DNA of 32,931 nt from CAYHGV01 sp964356135 (GCA_964356135.1 CAYHGV010000025.1:1-32931); one strand, 5' to 3'. Numbered from the stretch's first letter, positions 7,953-16,795 are shown. Notes: generated by a model from the sequence alone, not told the origin. Numbers and translations: made by a program.

Positions 7953-7980
7953 ATTGTAAGAAAACTGTCGGCGCTGTCAA
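7953..7980 (-). promoter_or_regulatory. Promoter of the transketolase operon, probably leaderless
   Basis: On the minus strand TTGACA (7980-7975), a 16-bp spacer and TACAAT (7958-7953), a near-consensus sigma-70-type promoter. The GTG at 7945 follows after 7 nt, where the transcript should begin. This decides the start codon against the longer open frame. Confidence 0.7.
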
Positions 7981-7984
7981 GGTG

Positions 7985-8165
7985 GAGAAATTGGACCACC
8001 GAGAACACTGAGGGAACTGAAAATAATAATTTAACCACGGAAGACACTGAAGACACGGAAAGCACTGAAGGTGTGAGCAGCGAGAAGTGAGGAGCGGAGG
8101 AGCAGGAAAAACGATAAAGAATGAACCACGAATTTATTCAACCACTGAGCGCACTGAGAAACAAT
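7985..8165. repeat. Degenerate repeat array between divergent operons
   Basis: Between the leftward transketolase promoter and the rightward chaperone operon lie further ACCACGGAAGACACTGAAGA-type units (about 7995-8070), a purine-rich GAGCAGCGAGAAGTGAGGAG tract and ACCACTGAGCGCACTGAGAA. No gene is visible. The repeats are closely related to those at 2620-2975. Confidence 0.75.
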
Positions 8166-8222
8166 CGGACTACTGATTAAATGGGTAACAGGTACATAAA
8201 ACACGGCTATCGCTGCCCGCCC

Positions 8223-8251
8223 TTGACAATTCGTTCTTTCACTATTACCCT
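8223..8251 (+). promoter_or_regulatory. Promoter of the foldase/regulator operon
   Basis: TTGACA at 8223-8228, a 17-bp spacer and TACCCT at 8246-8251. A short leader follows with GGAG at 8261-8264, six bases before the ATG at 8271. The -10 box is weak, but the -35 is perfect and the position is right. Confidence 0.5.
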
Positions 8252-8270
8252 AACAAAAAAGGAGTAATCA

Positions 8271-9578
8271 ATGAAAAGATTTCTGCTCATTATCGTGATT
8301 CTCTTCATGGCATGCGCCCAGCGAGAGAATAAACCGCTGGTGAAAATCGGCAACGAAGTGATTACCGTCGGACAACTGGAAAAGGGATTTCCCAAGACCC
8401 TGACGAGCAAAGACCAAGCTGACCAGTACAAGCAGCGCCAGCTCGAGAATCTCATAAACCGCAAGCTCTTTTGGGTAGAGGGCAAAGCGTTAGGGCTCGA
8501 CAAAAACGAGACCACTACCGACCAGTACGAACTCCGAAAGAAAGATGTGCTGCTGCGCGCCCTCTACGACCAGGTCGTCGTCAAACGCGCCCAGGTTAGC
8601 TCGGCCGAAATAAGAAACGGTTACAAACTCATGGGCGAAGAGGTCTGGTTGAAGATAATCCTTTTAGACACCAAAGAGGAAGCGGACCGGGTCGTCGTCG
8701 AAGTCCGCAAAGGTGTTCCCTTTGAGACTCTGGCGGTTAAATACTCCCGTAACGCCTCCGCCCAGCGGGGAGGTGACCTGGGGTTCGGCACTCTGTTCGA
8801 CCTGGACGAGGCATTGAAGCACCCGGTCATGGCATTAAAATCGAACCAGTCGAGCTCGCCGATCAAAGTCACCGGCGGCTTTGCAGTCGTCAAACTTTTT
8901 GAACGGCGGAAGAAAGAACTCGGCGATTTCAAGAAAGAGAGCCCCCGCATCAAAGCAACCATCCTCCAGCGTAAACAGTATGATTTAACCCGTAAGTTTA
9001 TGGAAGGCATTAGCGCCCGACTCAGTTACAACCAGCATGGCCTCGATCTGCTGGCGAAAAGCATCGATTCATTAACTCCCGCCGACCGCGACATCTGGGT
9101 GGCAAAGAAAGGTAACGAGTTTATTAAAGTTGCCAATCTCATCCCGGTGGTCCGGCGTATGCCCGGTTATCTAACACCGCCGGTCAAGATCTATGGCATC
9201 AAGCGGGAAATCGAATCCGACCTCCTGTTAGAAGAAGCAACCCACCGCCGGCTGGAAAAAGACAAGAAGGTGAAAGAGGACTTACAGCAACTGTTGGAGG
9301 ACATCGTCTATGCGACTCTCAACCAGACCGAAGTAGTAGCACGATCGGTCGCAACCGATTCGCAAATTGTCCTCTACTTCAACGACCATAAAAAAGATTA
9401 CGCCGGCAAGACCCTGGATGAAGTGAAAGGCACCATCAAAGGCCGGCTCGAAATGGACCTGAGAGTACAACGCCTCCAGGAATTTATTCAGGAGCTGAAA
9501 GCAAAATATCCGGTAACGATTGATACCAACCTTTTAGCTTCGATCCATCCAACCATCAAACCGAAGGAGAAAAAATGA
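8271..9578 (+). CDS. Peptidyl-prolyl isomerase (PpiC/SurA-type) lipoprotein 1
   Basis: Predicted outer-envelope lipoprotein foldase of 435 residues. The N-terminus MKRFLLIIVILFMAC carries a lipobox-like FMAC. A SurA-N-like helical region (about 25-120) with VKIGNEVITVGQLE is followed by a parvulin-like domain (about 120-215) containing 'RGGDLGFGTLF' and 'GGFAVVKLFERR'. The C-terminal 220 residues are helical and charged, without a clear second parvulin domain. It is the first gene of a five-gene operon with good SD and promoter; its stop overlaps the next ATG (ATGA). Catalytic activity cannot be judged; it may act mainly as a chaperone for outer-membrane proteins. Confidence 0.85.
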   Translation: MKRFLLIIVILFMACAQRENKPLVKIGNEVITVGQLEKGFPKTLTSKDQADQYKQRQLENLINRKLFWVEGKALGLDKNETTTDQYELRKKDVLLRALYDQVVVKRAQVSSAEIRNGYKLMGEEVWLKIILLDTKEEADRVVVEVRKGVPFETLAVKYSRNASAQRGGDLGFGTLFDLDEALKHPVMALKSNQSSSPIKVTGGFAVVKLFERRKKELGDFKKESPRIKATILQRKQYDLTRKFMEGISARLSYNQHGLDLLAKSIDSLTPADRDIWVAKKGNEFIKVANLIPVVRRMPGYLTPPVKIYGIKREIESDLLLEEATHRRLEKDKKVKEDLQQLLEDIVYATLNQTEVVARSVATDSQIVLYFNDHKKDYAGKTLDEVKGTIKGRLEMDLRVQRLQEFIQELKAKYPVTIDTNLLASIHPTIKPKEKK

Positions 9579-10378
9579 AACGATTGATTCTACTGATAGT
9601 ACTGATCGGTTGTGGGCTCGTCGCCTGCAAAAAAAACACGGCGGATAAAGTCGTCGCCGAGGTCGGTAAGACCCGTTTAACCCTATCTGAGTTTAATGCC
9701 CAAATTCCCAAAGACTATACCCTTTCACCCCAGCAGCGGGTCGACCTGTTGAATAAATGGGCAAACTCCGAGCTTCTCTACCAGGAGGCTCTTCGCCAGG
9801 GACTGGAAAAAAATGATACCGTCAAGGCACGGCTGCGCCAATTGACCAAAGAGTACGTCGTCAATGAACTCATCCAGCGTTCGGCACAAAAGGTTTCGGT
9901 TTCCCGGCAGGAGATGTTCGACTACTTTAACAAATACAAGAACGACTTCCTCAACCAGGTGAAAATTGTTCAGATACTTCTCCCCGATCAAGCCACCGCC
10001 CAGCAGACCCTCGACGAAATCAAAGCCGGTGCCGACTTCAAAAAACTGGCGGCCGAGCGTTCTTTAGACCGGCTCACCGCTCAAGGACAGGAGTCGAACT
10101 ATTTTGGCCGGGGCACCGGTGACCCCACCTTAGAGGAAACGGTTTTCTCGATGAAGATCGGAGATATCAGCCCGATTATCCAGGCACCCGATGGCCTCCA
10201 CATTGTCAAACTGGTTGACAAGAAACAGATCAAACAGGATGTGGTATTTGACGATGTTGCCGAATATATCTACACCGTTCTCTACTACAAACAGAGCCGC
10301 GGCGTGGTCGAGAGCCTCTTGGACCAGATACGGAAAAAAGAGACGGTCAAGCTCCACCCTGAGACACTGATTCAATAA
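9575..10378 (+). CDS. Peptidyl-prolyl isomerase (PpiC/SurA-type) lipoprotein 2
   Basis: A 267-residue lipoprotein foldase. The signal MKRLILLIVLIGCGLVAC has a good LVAC lipobox. The SurA-N-like segment (VVAEVGKTRLTLSEF..., about 27-110) leads to one parvulin domain (about 125-215) with VKIVQILLPDQATA, FKKLAAERSLD, 'SNYFGRGTGDPTLEETVF' and 'APDGLHIVKLVDKK'. It overlaps the preceding gene by ATGA and the following gene by TAATG, so translation is coupled. The fold resembles PrsA/PpiC periplasmic chaperones. Confidence 0.88.
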   Translation: MKRLILLIVLIGCGLVACKKNTADKVVAEVGKTRLTLSEFNAQIPKDYTLSPQQRVDLLNKWANSELLYQEALRQGLEKNDTVKARLRQLTKEYVVNELIQRSAQKVSVSRQEMFDYFNKYKNDFLNQVKIVQILLPDQATAQQTLDEIKAGADFKKLAAERSLDRLTAQGQESNYFGRGTGDPTLEETVFSMKIGDISPIIQAPDGLHIVKLVDKKQIKQDVVFDDVAEYIYTVLYYKQSRGVVESLLDQIRKKETVKLHPETLIQ

Positions 10379-11622
10379 TGACCTTTCTTCTTGCCCTCGC
10401 CGTTTTCTGTTCCGCCGGCGACCGGGTTGTCGGTGTGGTGGATGATGCGGTTGTTTTGCAGAGTGAACTCGATGCGGCGGTAGCGCTCTTCAAAATGCAA
10501 CCGGGGATCACCCTGCCCCCGGATTCGGTTCTCTATTCCGAGATTCTTAACCAGCTGATCGCCAACCAGCTGCTGCTCAAGGAAGCGAAAAAGGAGACGG
10601 TCGAGGTTTCCAAGGATGAGATCGAAGGAGAGCTTGCCCGCACCCTCAGTTCGTTACGAGAACGCTTCCCTTCGGAAAAAGAATACCAGCAGGCATTAAC
10701 CGCGGAGGGCCTGACCGAAGAGGTGCTCAAAGAACGCTACACCGAGGAAATTCGCAATCGGATCTTAGTCCAGAAGCTTCTGACGAAAAAAGGATTAACC
10801 CAGATCTATGTCTCGCCGACCGAGGTCCGGTCATTCTACGATATTAATAAAGACTCGCTGGCGGTCGAACCCGGCCGGGCGAAGCTTGCCCATATCCTTT
10901 TTTTAATCACGCCCTCCCCAGCGGAAGAAACCGACGCCCAGAAGAAAATCAGTGAAATCTATGGGATTTTGATCGGCGGTGGAGATTTTGACGTGGTGGC
11001 GAAATCCTTCTCCGAAGACCCCGCCACCCGAGGGAAAGGCGGATATCTGGGTTTGGTGAAACCCGGTGAAATGGTTCCGGAAGTTGACAGCATGCTGTCG
11101 CAGTTGAAATCAGGACAGACTTCCCCGCCGTTCCGTTCCCGGTTCGGCTACCAGATCATTAAGTGTGACAAACGAACCGCGACCGGCTGCTTTGTCCGCC
11201 ATATCCTCGTGCCGGTCGAGCCCTCAAAATCGGACACCCTGCGCACCAAGCGACAGGCGCTCTCGGTCCGCGAGCGAGCACTCAAAGGTGAGGATTTTGA
11301 AACCTTAGCGAAAACATTTTCGCAGGACCCTGAAGCCAAAGAAACGGGCGGAGTGCTGGGCGAGTTCTTGTTAAAAGGCTTAACCTCGCCGTTCGACCAG
11401 GTTGTGGCTGAATTGGATTCGGGTGAAGTCTCCGAACCGGTGATGTCAACCTTTGGCTACCATATCGTCAAAGTCTTGGATAAACAAGAGGAACGCCATC
11501 TCTCCTATGATGAAATGGTTCCGCAGATCCGGGATTACCTGTATCAAGCGAAGTTGAAGGAACGGCTCGAAGACCTGATCAGTGAAATTTCCAAAACTAC
11601 CTATGTTGAAAAATTCCTATGA
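10378..11622 (+). CDS. SurA-like periplasmic chaperone with two parvulin domains
   Basis: A 414-residue periplasmic protein with the full SurA layout: a short signal peptide (MTFLLALAVFCSA), a SurA N-domain beginning DRVVGVVDDAVVLQSELDAA, and two parvulin domains (about 165-265 and 272-370). Each parvulin domain has the family hallmarks: LAHILFLI with GKGGYLGLVKPGEMVPE and FRSRFGYQIIKC, then VRHILVPV with ETGGVLGEF and 'MSTFGYHIVKVLDK'. SurA escorts unfolded outer-membrane proteins across the periplasm. It is coupled to both neighbours (TAATG upstream, ATGA downstream). Of the three foldases here it is the closest to classical SurA. Confidence 0.9.
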   Translation: MTFLLALAVFCSAGDRVVGVVDDAVVLQSELDAAVALFKMQPGITLPPDSVLYSEILNQLIANQLLLKEAKKETVEVSKDEIEGELARTLSSLRERFPSEKEYQQALTAEGLTEEVLKERYTEEIRNRILVQKLLTKKGLTQIYVSPTEVRSFYDINKDSLAVEPGRAKLAHILFLITPSPAEETDAQKKISEIYGILIGGGDFDVVAKSFSEDPATRGKGGYLGLVKPGEMVPEVDSMLSQLKSGQTSPPFRSRFGYQIIKCDKRTATGCFVRHILVPVEPSKSDTLRTKRQALSVRERALKGEDFETLAKTFSQDPEAKETGGVLGEFLLKGLTSPFDQVVAELDSGEVSEPVMSTFGYHIVKVLDKQEERHLSYDEMVPQIRDYLYQAKLKERLEDLISEISKTTYVEKFL

Positions 11623-13124
11623 CCGCCGCAATCGACAAAATCAGCCGGGCTGAATTAGAAAAGCTGGTCCTAGTTTCCGAACGACTCTCCTCGACCATTC
11701 AATTAGAAAAACTGTTAGAGATTATCCTCGATTCCGCCCAGGTCTTAACCAAAGCCGAGGCGGCTTCGCTCTTGCTCCTGGATGAAACGATCAACAAGCT
11801 CAAATTCACGGTAACGACCGGTAAAGTCAAGGAAAACTTAAAAGGACTGGTCGTGCCCCTGGGCAACGCCAGTATCGCCGGTTTTGTAGCCCAATCGGGC
11901 AAACCGTTCATCGCCAATGATGTTGAGCACGATAGCAAATGGTACGGGAAAATTGACCTCGAGACTCGATTTAAGACCCGGTCGATTCTCTGCGTGCCGT
12001 TGATGATTCAAGAGGCAACGGTCGGGGTGATCGAGGTTATCAACAAACGGACCAGAACCGGATTCACCCTTGAAGACCAGGAACTCCTCCTCCACCTCGC
12101 CCGCCAGGCGGCATTAGCGATCCGGAATGCAAAAAATTATCAGGAACTCTCCCAAAGCAAACAGTATATTCTCGATGCCCTGGAGCCCCGCTACCGGATT
12201 ATCGGCAAAAGCGAGGTTCTGAAAAAAGCGCTGGTCCTTGCCCAGCGGGTCGTCCAAACGCAGACCACGGTCTTGATCCGGGGCGAGTCCGGCACCGGCA
12301 AAGAACTGCTCGCCCGATTTATCCATTACCATTCGTTGCGCAAAGATGCGCCGTTCATTATTGTCAACTGTGCCGCCATCCCCGCCACGCTGATCGAATC
12401 CGAGCTCTTCGGATATGAAAAAGGGGCATTCACCGGTGCCGCCAATCGCAAGTTAGGCAAATTCGAACTTGCCCAGCACGGCACCCTGTTCTTGGACGAG
12501 ATCGGCGATCTGGCATTGGAAACCCAGGTCAAAATCCTCCGTTTCTTAGAGGACCGGGAATTTCAACGGTTGGGCGGTAAGGAAAACATTACGGTCGATG
12601 TCCGGATTCTGACCGCGACCAACCAGCACCTGGAAAACATGGTCAAAGAGAAAAAAATTCGGGAGGACCTCTACTACCGGTTGAATGTCTTCCCGGTTGA
12701 CATCCCGCCGTTGCGCGAACGCAAAGAGGATATTCCTCTGCTGATCGATCATTTTGTTGAGCTTTTTAATTATGAAACAACAAAAAAAGTAAAGAAGATT
12801 GCACCCAAGGCATTGACCCTGCTTCAGTCCTATGATTGGCCCGGCAATATCCGGGAGTTGCGGAATGTCATTGAGCGGGCATTTGTGCTAACGCCGGTCG
12901 ATTCCATCCTGCCTGAGCATATCATCCTTACCCCATCGGTTATCCAGAACCCCGACGGGGCAGACCAATCCTGGCTCGAGGCGGTTCATAACTTCAAACG
13001 CAACTACCTCTTGAAAATCCTGCGCCAGGTCCAGGGTAACCACCGTGCCGCGGCAACGGTGTTGAAAATCCGGCCGAGCTATCTCTCCCGGTTGAAAAAA
13101 GAATTAGACATTAATGAACTCTGA
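11619..13124 (+). CDS. Sigma-54-dependent transcriptional activator with GAF sensor domain
   Basis: Enhancer-binding protein of 501 residues that would open sigma-54 promoters. Domains: GAF (about 20-170), AAA+ central domain (about 195-420) and a Fis-type helix-turn-helix (about 470-498, 'GNHRAAATVLKIRPSYLSRL'). Walker A GESGTGKE (222-229), the sigma-54 contact loop GAFTGA (269-274) and Walker B GTLFLDEIGDL are intact. There is no receiver domain, so a ligand or redox signal sensed by GAF is more likely than phosphorylation. It is coupled by ATGA to the SurA-like gene upstream and overlaps the next gene by 11 nt. I saw no convincing -24/-12 site in the window, so its targets are unknown. Confidence 0.93.
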   Translation: MTAAIDKISRAELEKLVLVSERLSSTIQLEKLLEIILDSAQVLTKAEAASLLLLDETINKLKFTVTTGKVKENLKGLVVPLGNASIAGFVAQSGKPFIANDVEHDSKWYGKIDLETRFKTRSILCVPLMIQEATVGVIEVINKRTRTGFTLEDQELLLHLARQAALAIRNAKNYQELSQSKQYILDALEPRYRIIGKSEVLKKALVLAQRVVQTQTTVLIRGESGTGKELLARFIHYHSLRKDAPFIIVNCAAIPATLIESELFGYEKGAFTGAANRKLGKFELAQHGTLFLDEIGDLALETQVKILRFLEDREFQRLGGKENITVDVRILTATNQHLENMVKEKKIREDLYYRLNVFPVDIPPLRERKEDIPLLIDHFVELFNYETTKKVKKIAPKALTLLQSYDWPGNIRELRNVIERAFVLTPVDSILPEHIILTPSVIQNPDGADQSWLEAVHNFKRNYLLKILRQVQGNHRAAATVLKIRPSYLSRLKKELDINEL

Positions 13125-15321
13125 GTACGATGCAATAATTATCGGAGCCGGACCCGCCGGCTCGGAATACGCATATCAGCTGTCAAAACTTGGACATCCG
13201 GTTGTCGTACTGGAGAAACGATCACTCGATCGGGAAAAACCCTGCGGCGGCGGAATCCAGGTTCAGGAGTTAGTCGAATTCGGCAATCCGCCGGTTGAAA
13301 CGATTGAGCGAAAAATTACCGAGGCGCTCATCGTCACGCCCACCCTTGATACCCTCTCATTAAATCTGAGCCAGAACGGTAATTATGGAATAACCGTCCG
13401 CCGGAGCGTCTATGACCGGTATCTGCAAAAACGGGCCGCGACCGCGGGGGCAACGATCTTAGAGCACCAAACGATCGTCGATATTCTGCTCAGCCCGGCC
13501 GGGGCAACAATTACCACTCGTTCTAACGGCACAACCGCTTCTTACCGTGCACCGCTGTTGGTCCATGCCGGCGGCTTCAACTGCCAACCGTTAGACCGCC
13601 AGATCGGGATACGCTGGCCTGCGCCCAAAGACCTGGGCGTTACCTACCAGCGCTGGTTTGCCCTGCCCGCCGCCGAGATTGGCACGCGGTTCGGTTCGAC
13701 CGTCCGGTTTTTTTTCGATGAGGATTTTCTGCCCCATGGATACATCTGGGCATTTCCCAAGCACGACGTCATTGCGGTTGGACTGGGAACAACCTACGAG
13801 GTGATCGCCCGCCGAAAACTAAATTTGAAGCACCTCCTCGGGCAGTTCATTGAAAAAAATCTGATGTTGAAAGAAAGCCTGAACGGCGCAACCGCGGTAA
13901 AAGCCGACGGCGGCTGCATCCCGTTAGCTTTGCAGCCGAAACTCCAGATTGCCGCCACAATTCTTCTGGGCGATGCCGGCGGTTTTGGCAACATCATCCA
14001 CGGCGGCGGAATCTATCAGGCACGCAAGTCGGCTTTGATCGCCAAAGATTTCGCCGATGACTATCTTCGGACCGGTGCTATCAGCCATCTGCAAGAATTC
14101 GACCGAGCCGCTCGGACCCATTTCTACGAATATGAAAATAAATGGGATCGAAAAATCCGGCCGTTTTTACAAAAGACCCGATTGGTCAATTATTTCATTA
14201 CCGCCAGCCAAGACGGTGACGGCGAGATAAAAACTGCGCTCGCCCTGCTCTGGAGTTCGACCGAGAGTCACCAGCGGGCGTACGAAGTCCTGGAAGCGAA
14301 GGTTCTGGATGCCATCTCCGAAGAATTAACCCGTCAGATTGAACCTTACCGCTCGCGGATCGAAGCGGAACTCCAAACCCTGTTTTGCCACCCCGACCCG
14401 CTCACGCCGATGGTCAATCATGCGCTCTTAGCCCAGGCAAAGCGCCTTCGCTCGGCGCTGGTCATGATCAGCGCAGAAACGGTCGGCACCGACCCGGCAA
14501 TCGCTCTGCCGGTTGCCCTTGCCTACGAGTTATCCCATACCGCTTCGTTGGTCCACGACGATATTATTGACGGCAACACCATGCGCCGGGGCCGAAAAAC
14601 CCTCCACCATCTCTACGGGGTAGAAAACGCCATCATCGCGGGCGATGCGCTTTTGATCAAAGCCTTTGAACTGTTAGCGCGCTATGCCCCGATTTCAGCA
14701 ATCGATAAAGAACGACTCTGCCAGCTGATCCAGAGCGGCACGAGCTTCGGCCTTGCCGCCGCATTGGGCCAGACGGTTGAAATCAAGCTCCAGCAAGAAA
14801 AAAACTACCGGCTCAAACAGTACTTACAAATGGTTCGCTTGAAAACCGGCTCGTTGATCGAAGCCGCTACCGAAGCCGGCGGTATTATCGGCCGGGCAAG
14901 CCCGGAACGACTTCGTGCCCTCAACCGTTATGGCCGGGCGCTCGGGATTGCATTTCAGATTGTCGACGATTCGAAAGACCTGTTAGCCTCGGAAGGAAAA
15001 AGCCTCAAAGCCCGGTATAACGATTTGCGTCTCGGCAAACCTTCACCGATGCTCTGCCACTGCCTGGTGCACGCAACATCTGAAGACAAAGCAAAACTCT
15101 TTCAGATTATCGGCAATCGGAATCTTTCCTCGGCAGAAATCGAAACCGTGCTCGAGATTTACCGGAAATACGATTCGATCGCGTTCAGCCAGCGGCTGGT
15201 CAAAAAATATGTCGACCGGGCACACCACAGCTTGTGGCCGCTCCCCGATTCGCCGGCAAAAACAATTCTTTTGACAATCGCGGAAATTGTCGGCTACTGG
15301 TCACTCCCATCGGAAGAGTAA
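13114..15321 (+). CDS. Fusion: geranylgeranyl-reductase-type flavoprotein plus polyprenyl diphosphate synthase
   Basis: One 735-residue chain with two enzyme domains. Residues 1 to about 390 are an FAD-dependent geranylgeranyl-reductase-family domain: dinucleotide motif IIGAGPAGSEYA, the family's PCGGG segment, YIWAFPK, and GDAGGFGNIIHGGGIYQA. Residues about 395-735 are a trans-prenyltransferase with KRLRSALV, first Asp-rich motif DDIID (482-486, in LVHDDIIDGNTMRRG) and second motif DDSKD (618-622). The first would reduce isoprenoid double bonds and the second build allylic diphosphates. Residues just before DDIID are small (Ala, Ser), which fits a C20 or longer product. The frame is continuous with no internal start needed. 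Products could be saturated quinone tails, carriers, or archaeal-type lipid chains; the choice is not visible here. Confidence 0.9.
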   Translation: MNSEYDAIIIGAGPAGSEYAYQLSKLGHPVVVLEKRSLDREKPCGGGIQVQELVEFGNPPVETIERKITEALIVTPTLDTLSLNLSQNGNYGITVRRSVYDRYLQKRAATAGATILEHQTIVDILLSPAGATITTRSNGTTASYRAPLLVHAGGFNCQPLDRQIGIRWPAPKDLGVTYQRWFALPAAEIGTRFGSTVRFFFDEDFLPHGYIWAFPKHDVIAVGLGTTYEVIARRKLNLKHLLGQFIEKNLMLKESLNGATAVKADGGCIPLALQPKLQIAATILLGDAGGFGNIIHGGGIYQARKSALIAKDFADDYLRTGAISHLQEFDRAARTHFYEYENKWDRKIRPFLQKTRLVNYFITASQDGDGEIKTALALLWSSTESHQRAYEVLEAKVLDAISEELTRQIEPYRSRIEAELQTLFCHPDPLTPMVNHALLAQAKRLRSALVMISAETVGTDPAIALPVALAYELSHTASLVHDDIIDGNTMRRGRKTLHHLYGVENAIIAGDALLIKAFELLARYAPISAIDKERLCQLIQSGTSFGLAAALGQTVEIKLQQEKNYRLKQYLQMVRLKTGSLIEAATEAGGIIGRASPERLRALNRYGRALGIAFQIVDDSKDLLASEGKSLKARYNDLRLGKPSPMLCHCLVHATSEDKAKLFQIIGNRNLSSAEIETVLEIYRKYDSIAFSQRLVKKYVDRAHHSLWPLPDSPAKTILLTIAEIVGYWSLPSEE

Positions 15322-15333
15322 TCACAATAAAAT

Positions 15334-15470
15334 TTGAACCACAAAGTTCACGAAGACCACAAAGAAAAAAATTTAAAGAGCTTTAAAAAATTATTGTTAC
15401 CCTTTACGTGCCCCCTGAGCAACCGTTATATTACAAAATCTGACACCTAATGGGGAACGTGGTGGTTCAA
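15334..15470. repeat. Intergenic element bounded by TTGAACCAC inverted repeats
   Basis: TTGAACCAC (15334-15342) and its complement GTGGTTCAA (15462-15470) bound about 137 bp. Inside are CACAAAG..CACGAAGACCACAAAG repeats, a palindrome TTAAAG-AG-CTTTAA (15373-15386), and CTAATGGGGAA near the right end. The layout (ACCACAAAG at one end, TAATGGGG then GTGGT at the other) recalls the element at 898-1092, so it may be a decayed relative. Confidence 0.5.
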
Positions 15471-15481
15471 TCCTGATTACA

Positions 15482-16795
15482 TTGAAAAAGTCCTGTAAAA
15501 TTATTTTAAGAAATTGCAAAGATTATAATCTCAATAAAATTTATTCGATACTCGGTGCTGCCTGTGAAGAATTAGCGCTCAAACCCCGGGGTTCGATTTT
15601 TATTAAACCGAATGCGGTTTTCAGCGCCGGTTATAATCCCCACGCCTATACCCACCCGACCGTGCTCCAGGCATTGATTCGCTTCTTGAAAAAATTCAAT
15701 CCCAGGAAGATAATCCTGGGCGAAGACTGCGGCTTGATGGTTCCCACCCGCTATGCCTTCGAGCGCGCCGGCTATTTCAAGCTCATCAAAGAAGAAAAAA
15801 TCGGTTATGCCCTTCTCGACGAAGACAAAAAAAAGGTCCGGGTTCCAACCACCGGCACCGTCCATACGTCTCTCCTCTTGCCGCGGGAATGGATCGACGC
15901 CGATTTTAAAATTTTTCTGCCGAAGCTCAAAGGCCATTCCCAGACAACGATCACCAATGCCTTAAAGTTAGCAATCGGACTCGTCGACCGGAGCGAACGG
16001 CTCGTGGGCCACGATTATCGATTGGATGAAAAAATTGGGGATTTGGCGGTCGCCTGCCCGCCGGATCTGGTAATAACCGATGCGATCGTCGCCGGCCAAT
16101 TGGGTGCCGGGCTGCCCAAGCCCTATCCACTGGGATTATTGATCATCGGTGAAAATCCGTTAGCGGTCGACTCGGTCGCGGCATTCGTTCTCGGGCATGA
16201 TCCTCAAACCATCGGCCATTTACGCGCGGTCTATGAACGGCGAGTCGGCCCGATCGACCTCTCCCAAATAACAATCACCGGCGATGTCTCGGTAGCCGAG
16301 GCGCAGGCACGCGCACAAAATTTCGAACGAGAACCGGACGACGCCAACTATCTTAATCCCCGCATCCGTTTTTTTGTCGGTTCCATCCCCAAAACTACCG
16401 ATAATTGCATTGGCGGCTGCCTCGGCTTTGCCCGCGAAGCGCTCCTTTTTATCAATGCCTATAAAAATGACAGCCGGTTATCGAAAATCGTCCAGCGGCT
16501 CGTCAATCGCCGATCGTCGAAACCGAGAACCATCGCGTTGGTTGTCGGCGATTACCGAAACCCGATTCCGGATGACGCCGGTCCGATTCTGCTCTTAGGA
16601 GATTGTGCCCAGGTTGATGGACGCTACCGGCGCCGCATCATCAAGCGGATTAAGGGCTGTCCGGTATTCATGGGCCGCTCGGTCTACCACGTTGCCCAGA
16701 CCACCGGCATCACCAATCCTTATCTGGATGTCAAAGAAGGGTATCCGTTCTTAAAAAATCTTTTGGTCCGAAAATTAAAAACCCTCAGAAGATAA
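15482..16795 (+). CDS. DUF362 domain protein with Cys-containing C-terminal region
   Basis: A 437-residue protein of unknown role. The N-terminal half (about 40-235) is a DUF362 domain: FIKPNAVFS, THPTVLQALIRFLKK, GEDCG, 'KLKGHSQTTITNALKLAIGL' and 'NPLAVDSVAAFVLG'. The C-terminal third has CIGGC, a GDC and a KGC, which could be cluster or metal ligands, but the usual 2x[4Fe-4S] ferredoxin motif is not present. It starts with TTG at 15482; no in-frame ATG fits the conserved N-terminus. No SD is evident. It stands alone between repeat DNA and a separately promoted gene. Confidence 0.8.
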   Translation: MKKSCKIILRNCKDYNLNKIYSILGAACEELALKPRGSIFIKPNAVFSAGYNPHAYTHPTVLQALIRFLKKFNPRKIILGEDCGLMVPTRYAFERAGYFKLIKEEKIGYALLDEDKKKVRVPTTGTVHTSLLLPREWIDADFKIFLPKLKGHSQTTITNALKLAIGLVDRSERLVGHDYRLDEKIGDLAVACPPDLVITDAIVAGQLGAGLPKPYPLGLLIIGENPLAVDSVAAFVLGHDPQTIGHLRAVYERRVGPIDLSQITITGDVSVAEAQARAQNFEREPDDANYLNPRIRFFVGSIPKTTDNCIGGCLGFAREALLFINAYKNDSRLSKIVQRLVNRRSSKPRTIALVVGDYRNPIPDDAGPILLLGDCAQVDGRYRRRIIKRIKGCPVFMGRSVYHVAQTTGITNPYLDVKEGYPFLKNLLVRKLKTLRR

